A DNA stretch of 64,000 bases. It comes from Bacillus pseudomycoides. GTDB lineage: Bacteria; Bacillota; Bacilli; Bacillales; Bacillaceae_G. The notes beneath the pieces are model-generated. The model was not told the DNA's origin. It made no database searches and was given only the letters and a program-made list of their open reading frames with translations. The position numbers and the translations under genes are program-made. The stretch covers positions 124,001 through 188,000 of the forward strand of contig NZ_CP064268.1 of the NCBI RefSeq assembly GCF_022811845.1, written 5' to 3'. This document shows positions 43,685-52,352 of the stretch, piece after piece. The stretch's first letter is position 1; each line of letters begins with the position of its first letter.

Positions 43685-44548
43685 CTATGCGGCCATCGAG
43701 ATTCGATATTCAATCGGAGCTCGATGGTTAAGCCTTTTTTGGAATCGTTTGTAGTTGTAATGATAGATGTATGTTTCAATAGCTTGAATTAGTTCTTCCT
43801 TTGTTTGATAATAATTAAGATAAAACATTTCAGATTTAAAATGAGAGAAGAATGATTCAATGCAAGCATTGTCATGGCAGTTTCCTTTGCGGGAGTGGCT
43901 GCCGATGGCGCCTAGCTGTTGAAGCATACGGTAATAAGCATGAGATGTATATTGGAATCCTTAATCTGAGTGGATGATGGTTCCATACACATCTCTTTTT
44001 TGTGCTGCTAAATCTAACGTTTTTAGAACAAGTTGTAAATCATTACGATGTGAGAGTTTCCAAGCAACGATTTCATTGTTATAAATGTCTTGAACGACCG
44101 AGAAATAGAGAAATTTATCTTTGAATGGCAAATAAGTGATATCTGTGACAAGTACCTCATTTGGTTTGCGGTTTCGGAATTGTTGTTCTACTACATTCGG
44201 AAAAACCTTTGAGGATTTCCCGTTAAAAAAGCGTCGCTTTTTACGGATGATTGATTGAATTTGAAGTTCTCGCATAAGTCTACATACTTTTTTGTGGTTC
44301 ACTAAAAATCCAGCCTCTAGTAAGGCAATTTTCATGCGAGGATAACCGTATTCCTTGTGTTTTATGTGAATGGCTTGAATCTGTTCACGCAATGTATGAT
44401 CCTTTGAAAGGCGTAATTGTCTTTGCGTACATGTTGAGCGCCACTTATAGTAGCTAGATCGATTTAACTGCGCAATGACGACCAGCCAGGTTACTTTGTA
44501 TCGAGAACGTAGTTCTTCAATAATCTCGTACTTAGCCGTTTGAGCAAG
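43685..44548 (-). pseudogene. IS3-family OrfB (integrase core) with in-frame stop
   Basis: The frame is open from about 44548 (VLAQTAKYEIIEELRSRYKV) through an HTH/spacer to the rve integrase core (VLVTDITYLPFKDKFLYFSV, D; then IIHSD). There a Gln codon is TAA at 43961-43963, after which GFQYTSHAYYRMLQ and the C-terminal E-containing SFFSHFKSEM continue. A programmed frameshift from OrfA would normally fuse the two. The nonsense change inactivates the enzyme. Confidence 0.85.
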
Positions 44549-44556
44549 AACACCTC

Positions 44557-44880
44557 CTATAGATTTGGATACTGCTTTTTTAAATAAGCCACCTGCGCCT
44601 TGTAGTATTCCAATTCTTCTTCCACACTATCGAATTTCGTACGAGGACGACCTTTCAAGAGATTTTTTAAGCCGTTATTGCCGCCGTTGTTTCCCCGCAA
44701 GTCTGAAATATCGCCTGTTTCTTGATATCTTCGGAACCAATTCATTAACTGTGTTCTACTTTTCAGCTTATATTTCTTAGCTATAGCTGTTTGGCTGCCC
44801 TCACCATTTAAATAACTTTTTACAACTTGTATCTTTAATTCATCTGAATAAGTTTGAAATTTATCCCCTTTTTTAACCAT
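44557..44880 (-). CDS. IS3-family OrfA (HTH protein)
   Basis: ATG 44880 has GGAGGGG upstream; the product has 107 residues with an HTH at about 20-60 (KKYKLKSRTQLMNWFRRYQE) and a C-terminal leucine-zipper part (FDSVEEELEYYKAQVAYLKK). It binds the IS ends and normally supplies the N-terminal part of the OrfAB transposase by frameshifting. OrfB is dead, so it has no partner here. Confidence 0.85.
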   Translation of the reverse strand: MVKKGDKFQTYSDELKIQVVKSYLNGEGSQTAIAKKYKLKSRTQLMNWFRRYQETGDISDLRGNNGGNNGLKNLLKGRPRTKFDSVEEELEYYKAQVAYLKKQYPNL

Positions 44881-44961
44881 AATAAAATCCCCTCCAAGTA
44901 AAAGTGTAACATCCATGTTTATTCATGGTCTTTTTACACTGTCTACCTTAAGGGGATAATA

Positions 44962-45104
44962 TCAGATTCTGTAAATCAATCTGTCCCTTTTTTATCATAT
45001 GCATAGCTTCAACGCCACTCAATATAGAGGTTGCCGTTTTAAATGACTTGAACCCTAGCATAGAACGCACACGTTTCTTAATAAAACGATGATCTTGTTC
45101 CACT
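44962..45104 (-). mobile_element. Fragment of a type B IS6 transposase
   Basis: About 140 bp match the C-terminal part of the type B transposase (compare 3257-3400) with many differences, and no end is present. It adjoins the IS3-family element. Confidence 0.75.
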
Positions 45105-45108
45105 CCTT

Positions 45109-45159
45109 GTTTGTTTTTTACAGAGTTTAGCTTACTTTAGAAAACTTTGCAACAGAACC
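45109..45159. mobile_element. Solitary IS240-type right end
   Basis: AAAACTTTGCAACAGAACC ends at 45159. A second right end in the same direction ends at 45542, so the two bracket the small peptide locus. Confidence 0.8.
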
Positions 45160-45211
45160 AGACCAGCTTATGTTATATGTAATATTGCATATCAAAATGT
45201 ATTGATATATA

Positions 45212-45225
45212 TGTAAGCGCTTACT
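45212..45225 (+). promoter_or_regulatory. cre-like site (CcpA)
   Basis: TGTAAGCGCTTACT fits the consensus TGWAANCGNTNWCA except for the last base. It lies 60 bp before the small peptide gene, suggesting carbon-catabolite control. Confidence 0.6.
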
Positions 45226-45284
45226 ATTATAAGGGTATAAAGATTTACAACATCTTACTATACAAAATAAGAGGAGGAAATAAT

Positions 45285-45365
45285 ATGACAATCGCAATGG
45301 CAGTTTTATCATTCTTAGGTGGAATCATCCCATTAGTAGGAGAGCTTTTAAAAGCAGTAATGTAA
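45285..45365 (+). CDS. Small hydrophobic amphipathic peptide, 26 residues (leaderless bacteriocin- or PSM-like)
   Basis: ATG 45285 is preceded by GAGGAGG. The peptide starts MTIAMAVLSFLGGIIPLVGE and ends LLKAVM. It has no leader and only Glu20 and Lys23 as charges, so it would form one amphipathic helix with a central Gly-Gly and Pro. Leaderless bacteriocins, phenol-soluble modulins and small toxin peptides share these traits. Strong ribosome-binding site, upstream cre-like site and a downstream hairpin support a real gene. No dedicated transporter is adjacent. Confidence 0.65.
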   Translation: MTIAMAVLSFLGGIIPLVGELLKAVM

Positions 45366-45406
45366 GTTCATTATTCCGCAATTGCAATTATATGTAAAAA
45401 AATATC

Positions 45407-45457
45407 ATACAAATGATCTGTATATCAAGAATGAATTGATGTGCAGATCATTTGTAT
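45407..45457 (+). terminator. 14-bp perfect hairpin after the small peptide gene
   Basis: ATACAAATGATCTG (45407-45420) pairs with CAGATCATTTGTAT (45444-45457) around a 23-base loop. There is no T run, so it may stabilise the mRNA end rather than terminate. Confidence 0.65.
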
Positions 45458-45474
45458 GAGCAAACTTTAAACAA

Positions 45475-45512
45475 GAAAAAGAATCCCAGAAATCATAAGG
45501 GATTCTTTTTCT
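45475..45512 (+). terminator. Terminator
   Basis: AAAAAGAATCCC pairs with GGGATTCTTTTT. It closes the peptide transcript. Confidence 0.85.
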
Positions 45513-45542
45513 TTATGTCTTCGGAAACTTTGCAACAGAACC
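45513..45542. mobile_element. Solitary IS240-type right end
   Basis: GGAAACTTTGCAACAGAACC ends at 45542, without transposase. Confidence 0.8.
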
Positions 45543-45605
45543 TAAAAAAGCTATATGATAAGGATGTCGGAAGAGATAAGATCTTTTATAACATACATTA
45601 CCCCG

Positions 45606-46259
45606 TTATATCATGTTTATTAAATTATACTTTATGGCATATTGAACAAGTTCACTTTTTTTAGAAAGATTAAGTTTGTTCAACATTCTCGTCTTATGAG
45701 TATCAACCGTTTTTATACTGATAGTTAATTCTTGAGCAATTTCAGACAATGAAAATCCTTTAACAAGAAACTGCAATACCTCCCGTTCACGTGGGCTTAG
45801 AATTACATAAGGATTTCGGGACTCTGTTTCGTTTTGCAATCTTTTTAGCATCGTTGAAATTTCCTTTGGGCGAAGGTATAGGTATCCATCCATAACGGAA
45901 TCAATAGCAGTGTATAATTCTTCATCTACGGCTGCTTTAGGGACGTAACCTGAAGCTCCCGCGTTCATGATTAATGTTATATAGTCTTCGTCTTCGTGCA
46001 TGGTGAGCACTATGACTTTCGCTTGTTCATAACGTAATTTAATCTCTGTGAGAACTTGGATTCCGTCTAAGCGCGGCAAAGATATATCCAATATCAGAAT
46101 ATCGGGCCTTAAAATGTCGTAAAGCCGGAGTGCTTCAAGTCCATCAGAGGCTTCACCTACAACTTTTAAGGACGGTCTTTTTTGCAATAGTAGTTTTAAA
46201 CCTGATCTCATCAAGGCATGGTCATCAACTAGCATTATGTTGATTGTCTTTTTCATCAT
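45606..46259 (-). CDS. NarL/LuxR-type response regulator
   Basis: The 217-residue protein has a receiver domain (phosphorylation site D58 in DILILDISLP, T86 in VLTMHED, K108 in YVPKAA). A C-terminal LuxR-type HTH lies at about 150-215 (LSPREREVLQFLVKGFSLSE then IAQELTISIKTVDTHKTRML). It overlaps the histidine kinase gene by 35 bases, which signals coupled translation. With the kinase and the PhnD-like lipoprotein it should control the divergent UhpT/PgtP-type transporter gene. Confidence 0.92.
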   Translation of the reverse strand: MMKKTINIMLVDDHALMRSGLKLLLQKRPSLKVVGEASDGLEALRLYDILRPDILILDISLPRLDGIQVLTEIKLRYEQAKVIVLTMHEDEDYITLIMNAGASGYVPKAAVDEELYTAIDSVMDGYLYLRPKEISTMLKRLQNETESRNPYVILSPREREVLQFLVKGFSLSEIAQELTISIKTVDTHKTRMLNKLNLSKKSELVQYAIKYNLINMI

Positions 46260-47688
46260 GACACCCTTCTCTCTGTTTTAATGGGATAGACACCCTAACT
46301 TCGGTCCCACCGATATTGTGAGTTTTGATAAAAAATGAACCATCCAGTAATTCGGCTCTTTCCTTCATTCCATATATTCCGATCCGATTTTGCTGGCGAG
46401 CTTTTTCAAAATCGGTCTCACGTATACCGTGACCGTTATCATGGATGCTTAACTCGATAGAACAATCCTTGATTTCCATGTTAATCACAATCTCAGTTGC
46501 TACTGTATGTTTCACTACATTGGTAAGACTTTCTTGAACAATTCGGTATAGTGCTACAGCAGTATGACTATCTATGGCAGCAATGTCATCATCGGGAACG
46601 TGTAGAATTACAGTAAGAGCGAATTTTTCTTCAAACTTTCTTGCATGTTTCCTTAATGCCGGAATTAAACCTATATCATCAAGAATGGGTGGTCTTAATT
46701 CTACCGCTAAATCTCTAATTTCTCGCAAAATACTTGCCGCAGTTTCTCGGCTTACATTAAGTAGCTCCTGTTGCTCGATATCTTTAACTTCATTAGCCAA
46801 AATCCGCATTGTAACCATTAGAAAAGTAAGGGCTTGGCTTGTTTCATCATGAAGTTCACGAGAAATTCTTTTTCTCTCCTCCTCATGAGCGGATAATAGT
46901 TTCAAAATCAACGTATCTCGAAGGGCATCCTTTTCTTGAAGTTCCTTCAATAATTTTTCTACTGCAGTGCTGGAACTAATTAGGTTGTCAGCCATTTCAT
47001 TAAAAGCCCGTGCTAATTTTCCAACTTCATCGTCACTCTCTGCTTTAGCCCTTAAGGATAAATTACCGGCTGATATGCCTGTTGCTGTATCAACTAAACT
47101 ATTGATTGGTCGAGTAATGATACGAGTCACATAATAAGCTATACCTGCAGCCCCCATACAGACCAAAAATGTAGCAATAACCAATTCTATTATTTTAGTA
47201 AAAATATAGCTTTTCGCCTGTTTTTCTGCCATACCAACTCTAACAAATCCTACATCTCCCTCTTCGATTGGAACCAGTATGTCATGGATATTTCCTTCAT
47301 CTGAAGTTAGTATAGCGTAATTTCCAGTATTGATATCATCAGGCTTATGTGCGTTTAATATTCCTTTCGGTAAGTGTTTGGAGAATGTATTTCCGACAAG
47401 AACATTATTATTGTTAATGACCAGTATATAACGAACGTCTTTGTTAGCTTCCTGTGCCCGGGTAATGAGAAGATGAATCGAATAGTAGTCATCAGTCAGA
47501 ATGTAATCCGAAGACAATGCCGCAATATTTTCAGCAATATTTACACCACGTTTCTTAAGGTCCTCTGTCATGATTTTTGTGAGTGATTCCCAAATGATGC
47601 ATCCCAATACTAGAGCGAGAAAGAGTAGCGAAACGAATATAGCTCCAAATATCTTTTGGTTTATTTGTAATTTATTCATCCATTTCAT
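46225..47688 (-). CDS. Membrane histidine kinase, NarX/UhpB-like, with HAMP
   Basis: The 487-residue protein has TM1 at 14-34, an extracellular sensor loop (35-165), TM2 at 166-187 and a HAMP domain (188-240, PINSLVDTATGISAGNLSLR). A HisKA_3 dimerisation helix carries the phosphorylated H280 in KRISRELHDETSQ, and the ATPase domain shows DNGHGI and GIYGMKERAEL. It phosphorylates the partner response regulator. The start overlaps the stop of the lipoprotein gene (ATGA type). The sensor loop probably receives the state of the PhnD-like protein. Confidence 0.92.
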   Translation of the reverse strand: MKWMNKLQINQKIFGAIFVSLLFLALVLGCIIWESLTKIMTEDLKKRGVNIAENIAALSSDYILTDDYYSIHLLITRAQEANKDVRYILVINNNNVLVGNTFSKHLPKGILNAHKPDDINTGNYAILTSDEGNIHDILVPIEEGDVGFVRVGMAEKQAKSYIFTKIIELVIATFLVCMGAAGIAYYVTRIITRPINSLVDTATGISAGNLSLRAKAESDDEVGKLARAFNEMADNLISSSTAVEKLLKELQEKDALRDTLILKLLSAHEEERKRISRELHDETSQALTFLMVTMRILANEVKDIEQQELLNVSRETAASILREIRDLAVELRPPILDDIGLIPALRKHARKFEEKFALTVILHVPDDDIAAIDSHTAVALYRIVQESLTNVVKHTVATEIVINMEIKDCSIELSIHDNGHGIRETDFEKARQQNRIGIYGMKERAELLDGSFFIKTHNIGGTEVRVSIPLKQREGCHDEKDNQHNAS

Positions 47689-48575
47689 AGGTGACCCTCA
47701 TATAATTGGGGTTCAAATGGAACAAAACGATCAATGAACAGTCCCTGAAACGCTGGTTTTATTATTTTTTGTTCGTGCATAGAAATGAAACTTTCCTTGA
47801 TAATTCGCTTCTCTTCATCAGGTAAATTACTGCTGATGACAACAGGACCGGTACCAATCGGTTCCGTTTTTTCAATAATTTTCAAATCCTTAATCAGTTC
47901 TGGATTTTTAAGTTTGGTACGCTCAAAGACTAAGCTATCAACAGCTGCGGCGTCAACAACACCATTTATTACAGCGCTTAGGGAGCTTTCATGATTATAT
48001 GTAAAAACATAACGACTAAAGAAATGCTCGGGCGTTTCACTTAATTCAGCTAATTTTTTCCTCACAAAAATAAATCCGGAATAACTGGTTGGATCGCTAA
48101 AAGCAATGTTTTTCCCTCTTAAATCATGTATACTGGATAGTTCATTTTTGCTGTTTACGACGACATAACCATAATAATATGGAACTCCCATTCGCTCTTG
48201 CATGGCAATTGCTTCAAGTCCTTCAACATGTCTGTAGGTAATATATGCTCCTGTTGAAAGTATGGCTATATCAGCACCTCCATTCATCATCAGCATACTA
48301 ATTTCATTATAACTCTTGCGCTGAATTAGAATTACAGGTCTATGAAGCTTCTCTCCAATATAGTTAGCTATTTTCCTATAGTACATAATTGTATCAGTCG
48401 GTGATAATACACTTGAAATTGCGATCCGTATAGGAGAGGGCTTGTCACCTTGTGAACTAACAGGCATGGTGTCAGATTCGGAGAAAATAATTTGAGGGCT
48501 TGAACGCTCATGCTGACATCCTATTGAAAGTAAAGTAATAAGCAATATAAAAAAAAGCCTCAACCAATTTATCAT
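47685..48575 (-). CDS. PhnD-like substrate-binding lipoprotein (HptA-like sensor component)
   Basis: ATG 48575 has GGAGG five bases upstream and starts a lipoprotein signal with LLSIGC as lipobox. The 296-residue protein has the PBP type 2 fold of PhnD/phosphonate-binding proteins (IRIAISSVLSPTDTIMYYRK, then GADIAILSTGAYITY). In Staphylococcus HptA, a similar protein next to a kinase/regulator pair senses glucose 6-phosphate for uhpT. Here no ABC permease is present, so a sensing rather than transport role is likely. Confidence 0.85.
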   Translation of the reverse strand: MINWLRLFFILLITLLSIGCQHERSSPQIIFSESDTMPVSSQGDKPSPIRIAISSVLSPTDTIMYYRKIANYIGEKLHRPVILIQRKSYNEISMLMMNGGADIAILSTGAYITYRHVEGLEAIAMQERMGVPYYYGYVVVNSKNELSSIHDLRGKNIAFSDPTSYSGFIFVRKKLAELSETPEHFFSRYVFTYNHESSLSAVINGVVDAAAVDSLVFERTKLKNPELIKDLKIIEKTEPIGTGPVVISSNLPDEEKRIIKESFISMHEQKIIKPAFQGLFIDRFVPFEPQLYEGHL

Positions 48576-48587
48576 ACTTTCCTCCAT

Positions 48588-48987
48588 TCTTGCAGGCGAG
48601 GGATTTATGTAATATGTGAAAATACCCTAATTGAATCCGATTTACCGAATCCTACTCGATTCAGGGTTTTCAAAATTTATATTTATATATTACTTCAGAA
48701 CGATCCACGAAATCTATGGAAGATTGTATACAAAACTACTATTTATGTCGAAGGTGTGACAGCAAATAGCCATAAATGGTTTTATGTAGGATATTATCTT
48801 ACATAAAATCAGATATTTGCTGATAGTTTAACGAGTTGACATATAAGATAATTTAACAAAGGAGGGATGATCTAACACAAGTATTTTTGAAAACGTTTCC
48901 GACAAGTTGGCCTCTATTGAAATACTAAATTTCATGCCAATCTAAGTTTTTTCCGTAAATCAAAGTAAAGAAATCGAGGTAGATAGT
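48588..48987. promoter_or_regulatory. Divergent control region of the sugar-phosphate locus
   Basis: It contains an inverted repeat TTTTATGTA-N10-TTACATAAAA-type sequence at about 48780-48808, a likely site for the LuxR-type regulator, and TTGACA near 48837. GAATCCGATTTACCGAATCC at about 48632 is another short repeat. GAGGT before ATG 48988 is the ribosome-binding site. Confidence 0.55.
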
Positions 48988-50346
48988 ATGTTCTCATTTT
49001 TGAAACCTAAAATCGCTACTACAAAAATAGCATCAGACCAGGTTCAAAAAACCTATAGGCTTTTCCGGCTACAATCTTTATTAGGCGTGTTCTTCGGTTA
49101 TATAGCTTACTATATAGTACGTAACAATTTTGCCTTATCTACTCCTTATCTGAAGGAACAACTCAATCTTAGTGCCACAGAAGTAGGATTATTAAGCAGT
49201 TCCATGCTTATCGCTTATGGAATTAGTAAGGGTTTAATGAGTAGTATAGCAGACAAAGCTAATCCTAAAAGGTATATGGCGCTTGGTTTGCTTCTGTGCG
49301 CTATGGTCAATATTATGATGGGCTTCAGCACCGCATTCTGGATGTTTGCAGTTCTCGTTGTTCTCAATGGATTTTTTCAGGGAATGGGAGTTGGACCTAG
49401 CTTTATTACTATTGCAAACTGGTTCCCGCGTAAGGAAAGAGGAACTGTCGGTGCCATATGGAATATTTCGCACAATATAGGTGGAGGCATCGTAGCGCCT
49501 ATCGTTGGTGTCAGTTTTGCGATGTTAGGCTCCAATCACTGGCAAGCGGCAAACTACCAGGTTCCGGCTGCAATAGCTATTGTTATTGCAATGGTGATAC
49601 TAACCCTTATTAAAGGCTCACCGGTAAGCGAGGGCTTGCCTCCGTTAAGCGAAATCATCAAGGATGAACCCGATTCGAAAATGCAACAAAGGGCTGATTC
49701 CAAACCGCCAGTAGACATGAATGCTTGGCAGATTTTTAGGAATTATGTTTTATTTAACAAAAATGCATGGTTCGTTTCCTTGGTAGATGTTTTTGTTTAC
49801 ATGGTTCGTTTCGGCATTATAAGCTGGTTGCCCATTTATTTGTTGAATGTAAAACATTTCACTAAAGAAGAGATGAGTGTTGCCTTTTTATTCTTTGAAT
49901 GGGCAGCCATTCCTTCTACTCTTCTGGCCGGTTATCTATCAGACAAGTTATTCAAAGGGCACCGCATGCCGCCAGCAATCATTGCTATGACATTGATATT
50001 CATCTGTATCATTGGTTACTGGCAAAGTACATCTTTACATTGGGTCACTATTTTCGCTGCTATTATTGGATGCTTGATTTACATTCCGCAGTTTCTGGCT
50101 TCAGTACAAACTATGGAGGTGGTTCCACCTTTCGCCGTTGGTTCTGCGGTTGGTTTGCGAGGTTTTATGAGTTACATTCTAGGTGCATCTTTAGGTACTA
50201 CACTCTTTGGTGTAATGGTTGACAAGGTAGGATGGAATGGTGGTTTCTATGTATTACTAGCGGCAACTGTATGTTGCATCATATGCTGCATATTGACCCA
50301 TCGAGGAGCAAAAGAATTCAACAAAAAACAGGTACTTCAATCCTGA
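48988..50346 (+). CDS. Organophosphate:phosphate antiporter (UhpT/PgtP/GlpT type)
   Basis: The 452-residue MFS protein has 12 helices and the family hallmarks: YRLFRLQSLLGVFFGYIAYY with the TM1 arginine/tyrosine set, RNNFALSTPYLKEQLNLS, FFQGMGVGPSFITIANWFPR and KERGTVGAIWNISHNIGGGI. These antiporters exchange hexose phosphates, glycerol 3-phosphate or phosphoglycerates for phosphate. The divergent three-gene sensor suggests induction by the external substrate. Which sugar phosphate is taken up is not determined. Confidence 0.9.
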   Translation: MFSFLKPKIATTKIASDQVQKTYRLFRLQSLLGVFFGYIAYYIVRNNFALSTPYLKEQLNLSATEVGLLSSSMLIAYGISKGLMSSIADKANPKRYMALGLLLCAMVNIMMGFSTAFWMFAVLVVLNGFFQGMGVGPSFITIANWFPRKERGTVGAIWNISHNIGGGIVAPIVGVSFAMLGSNHWQAANYQVPAAIAIVIAMVILTLIKGSPVSEGLPPLSEIIKDEPDSKMQQRADSKPPVDMNAWQIFRNYVLFNKNAWFVSLVDVFVYMVRFGIISWLPIYLLNVKHFTKEEMSVAFLFFEWAAIPSTLLAGYLSDKLFKGHRMPPAIIAMTLIFICIIGYWQSTSLHWVTIFAAIIGCLIYIPQFLASVQTMEVVPPFAVGSAVGLRGFMSYILGASLGTTLFGVMVDKVGWNGGFYVLLAATVCCIICCILTHRGAKEFNKKQVLQS

Positions 50347-50439
50347 AACAATTATATTCTGAGGATATTTCCATTATACAATACTCAAAGTCAGTGTGCT
50401 GCTCAACGTAACCAATTTGGTGTCGATGCAGATATAAAG

Positions 50440-50877
50440 GTGATCAAATTGCAAACAGAGGCGTATATCATAGATAAAAAGACAATAGCCCTAGGTAGCC
50501 TTGAGCATTTAAAACCAGAAGATGAAAAAAATCAGAGGAAATTGGCAACGCTCTTGGCCCATTATTGGGAAAAAATCTATTCACATTTCAGATATACAGT
50601 TAAGGAAGCGCAGAAATTGGTGGATTTTCCAATTAAAAAACCAACTTATACAGCAAAAGGCTATAAGCTAAAGAAGGAAAAAGTTGATACAGATATTACA
50701 CTTGGAAAACCAAAGCCAATTATTAATTCAAGATATAAAAAAGGGGAGTTCAGTTATACGATTTATCAATCAGCGATTATGGAAAAAGGAAAGGACAGTT
50801 CCTATCAAATTGTAATCATTGATGATGTTTTAAATAAGGCTGAATTAGAGAAAATCATGATTTCCTTTTTGAAATAA
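50440..50877 (+). pseudogene. DUF4367-like C-terminal protein fragment
   Basis: A frame from GTG 50440 gives 145 residues with the DUF4367-type motif (KEAQKLVDFPIKKPTYTAKG, then YKLKKEKVDT). The same frame is open back to the stop of the transporter at 50346 and reads AAQRNQFGVDADIKVIKLQT, which looks coherent, but there is no start with a ribosome-binding site. It is therefore likely the tail of a larger (membrane/anti-sigma type) protein joined here by rearrangement. Confidence 0.55.
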
Positions 50878-50878
50878 A

Positions 50879-50922
50879 AAATAGAGTCTCAAGAAAAGAA
50901 TCTTGAGACTCTATTTTTATTT
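50879..50922 (+). terminator. Strong terminator
   Basis: AAATAGAGTCTCAAGA pairs with TCTTGAGACTCTATTT and is followed by T. Confidence 0.9.
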
Positions 50923-51235
50923 GAGTTTGAACGAAATCTTCATGTGTTAAAAGAAATTAATAATCTATAAAACAAAAAAGTGAGATGGAATTTTTGTTTA
51001 GGGGGTACTTCAAAATATTAGCTTGATAGCGATGTGGTGCTACCCCTAATAAAAAAGCTATCTTGAATAAGATAGCTTTTTTATTAGTTCATTGAATTAT
51101 CTACATACTTTATGAACGTGATTATTTATAGATTTGTTGCATATTTTGCAAGACGATCCGCTAAATCATTGTATTAAGGCAAAATCCTGACGCTAACTCA
51201 TTAAAAGAGAATATTGAAAACTATCATTTTGCTTA
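50923..51235. other. Intergenic region with one dispersed-repeat copy and a hairpin
   Basis: GCTTGATAGCGATGTGGTGC (51021-51040), followed by TACCCCTA, is a copy of a motif also found at 58765, 61472 and 63149. AAAAGCTATCTTGAATAAGATAGCTTTT lies at 51055-51082, a terminator hairpin. No gene. Confidence 0.6.
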
Positions 51236-51500
51236 TCATCGTGATATGAGACCTTCTTTGACTAATTCCTGTGTGAATTCCATTAAAATCTCTTGCATAT
51301 TTTCGCTTGTTTGAGAGATTTCTTCAATTACTCCCTTATCATTCTTTTCATGATAATTTATGAATGAAAAATCAAACCACTTGCTCTCATTCTGTCTATT
51401 ATTCATTAGCAATTGAAGCACGTTTTCTTGTTGAAATATCATTTTTTCAAATTCATACAAGCTCATCAACTTGACGTTAGAGCATAGATATTTATATTTT
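51236..51500 (-). pseudogene. Gene fragment cut by IS6 element
   Basis: The minus strand encodes MSLYEFEKMIFQQENVLQLL through EFTQELVKEGLISR, stopping at 51236. There is no ribosome-binding site and the upstream part runs into the IS end at 51504. Not recognised. Confidence 0.4.
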
Positions 51501-51563
51501 TGGTTCTGGTGCAAAAACCATTTGATAGAGATATAGAACCTACATGGCCTATTCAATGACAGA

Positions 51564-52253
51564 TTATGATGCAATTCCAAACAACTTATGTATGAACCCA
51601 ACTTCATTTTGAGCAGACTTCACCTGTAGGTTAAGTTTTCCTTTTTTCATCATATGCATGGCTTCAACGCCGCTCAATATAGAAGTGGCTGTTTCATACG
51701 ACTTGAACCCTAACATAGAACGCACACGTTTCTTAATAAAACGATGATCTTGTTCCACTATATTATTGAGATAACTAACTTGTCTTAGCTGTATGCCTTC
51801 AGGCATAAGTTTTTCTTCTTTTAACGCTTGAATTGCTACAGGATAGGCAGGCTTCTTATCTACTGTTATCACGCGAGGTTTAGAAACGTATGAAAAAGCC
51901 AGGGCTTTCTTGAAAAAACACTTGGCGGCTTGTTTATCCCTTGATTTACTTAGATAAAAATCAATGGTATTCCCTTCTGAATCAACGGCACGATATAAAT
52001 ACATCCATTGCCCTTTTACTTTAATATAGGTTTCATCGACTCTCCATGAATCATTTGTTGATTTTAGATGATGTCGTACTTTCTCTTCTAATTGAGGTCC
52101 ATATTGATGGACCCAGCGCATAATCGTTGTGTGAGCAATGGATAATCCTCTTTCCTCCATCATTTCCACCAGGTTACGGAAGCTCAAATTGTACCGTAGG
52201 TACCACCTTACTGTTAATAAGATTAGTTCAGGCTGATAATGTTTCCACTTAAA
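51564..52253 (-). pseudogene. Type B IS6 transposase, interrupted near its N-terminus
   Basis: Codons from FKWKHYQPELILLTVRWYLR on are intact with all catalytic residues, but the first dozen residues are supplied by the transposon end (MGFMSFCWRYP). The true start codon lies beyond the transposon at 61353 (TTGCTTTTCCATACTGATCA region). It could only be active after clean transposon loss. Confidence 0.9.
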
Positions 52254-52306
52254 GGGGTACCGCCAACAAAATGACATAAAACCCACGCTAATACATTTTT
52301 TGGAAA
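52254..52306 (+). repeat. Left terminal inverted repeat of the Tn3-family transposon
   Basis: About 53 bp match the right end (61275-61327) in inverse orientation with five or six mismatches. Confidence 0.92.
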
Positions 52307-52352
52307 ATAAAAAGCCGATTTTCCCACGTTAAGGAATTTCGGCTTTGGTATT

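Larger units (their letters stand above)
43651..44959 (-). mobile_element. IS3-family element (IS150-like), decayed
   Basis: Imperfect inverted ends lie at 43651 (TTACCCCCGTCAAGTAGACA) and, reversed, at 44959 (TTATCCCCTTAAGGTAGACA). The element contains orfA and a stopped orfB on the minus strand. It lies within a type B IS6 relic, parts of which continue at 44962. Confidence 0.8.

Noticed and set aside
45212..45225. Possible sigma factor or LexA site
   Set aside because: The dyad fits the CcpA consensus much better than other known boxes.
51236..51607. A 123-residue minus-strand frame
   Set aside because: Its first third is the IS end in another frame, so only the tail was kept as a fragment.
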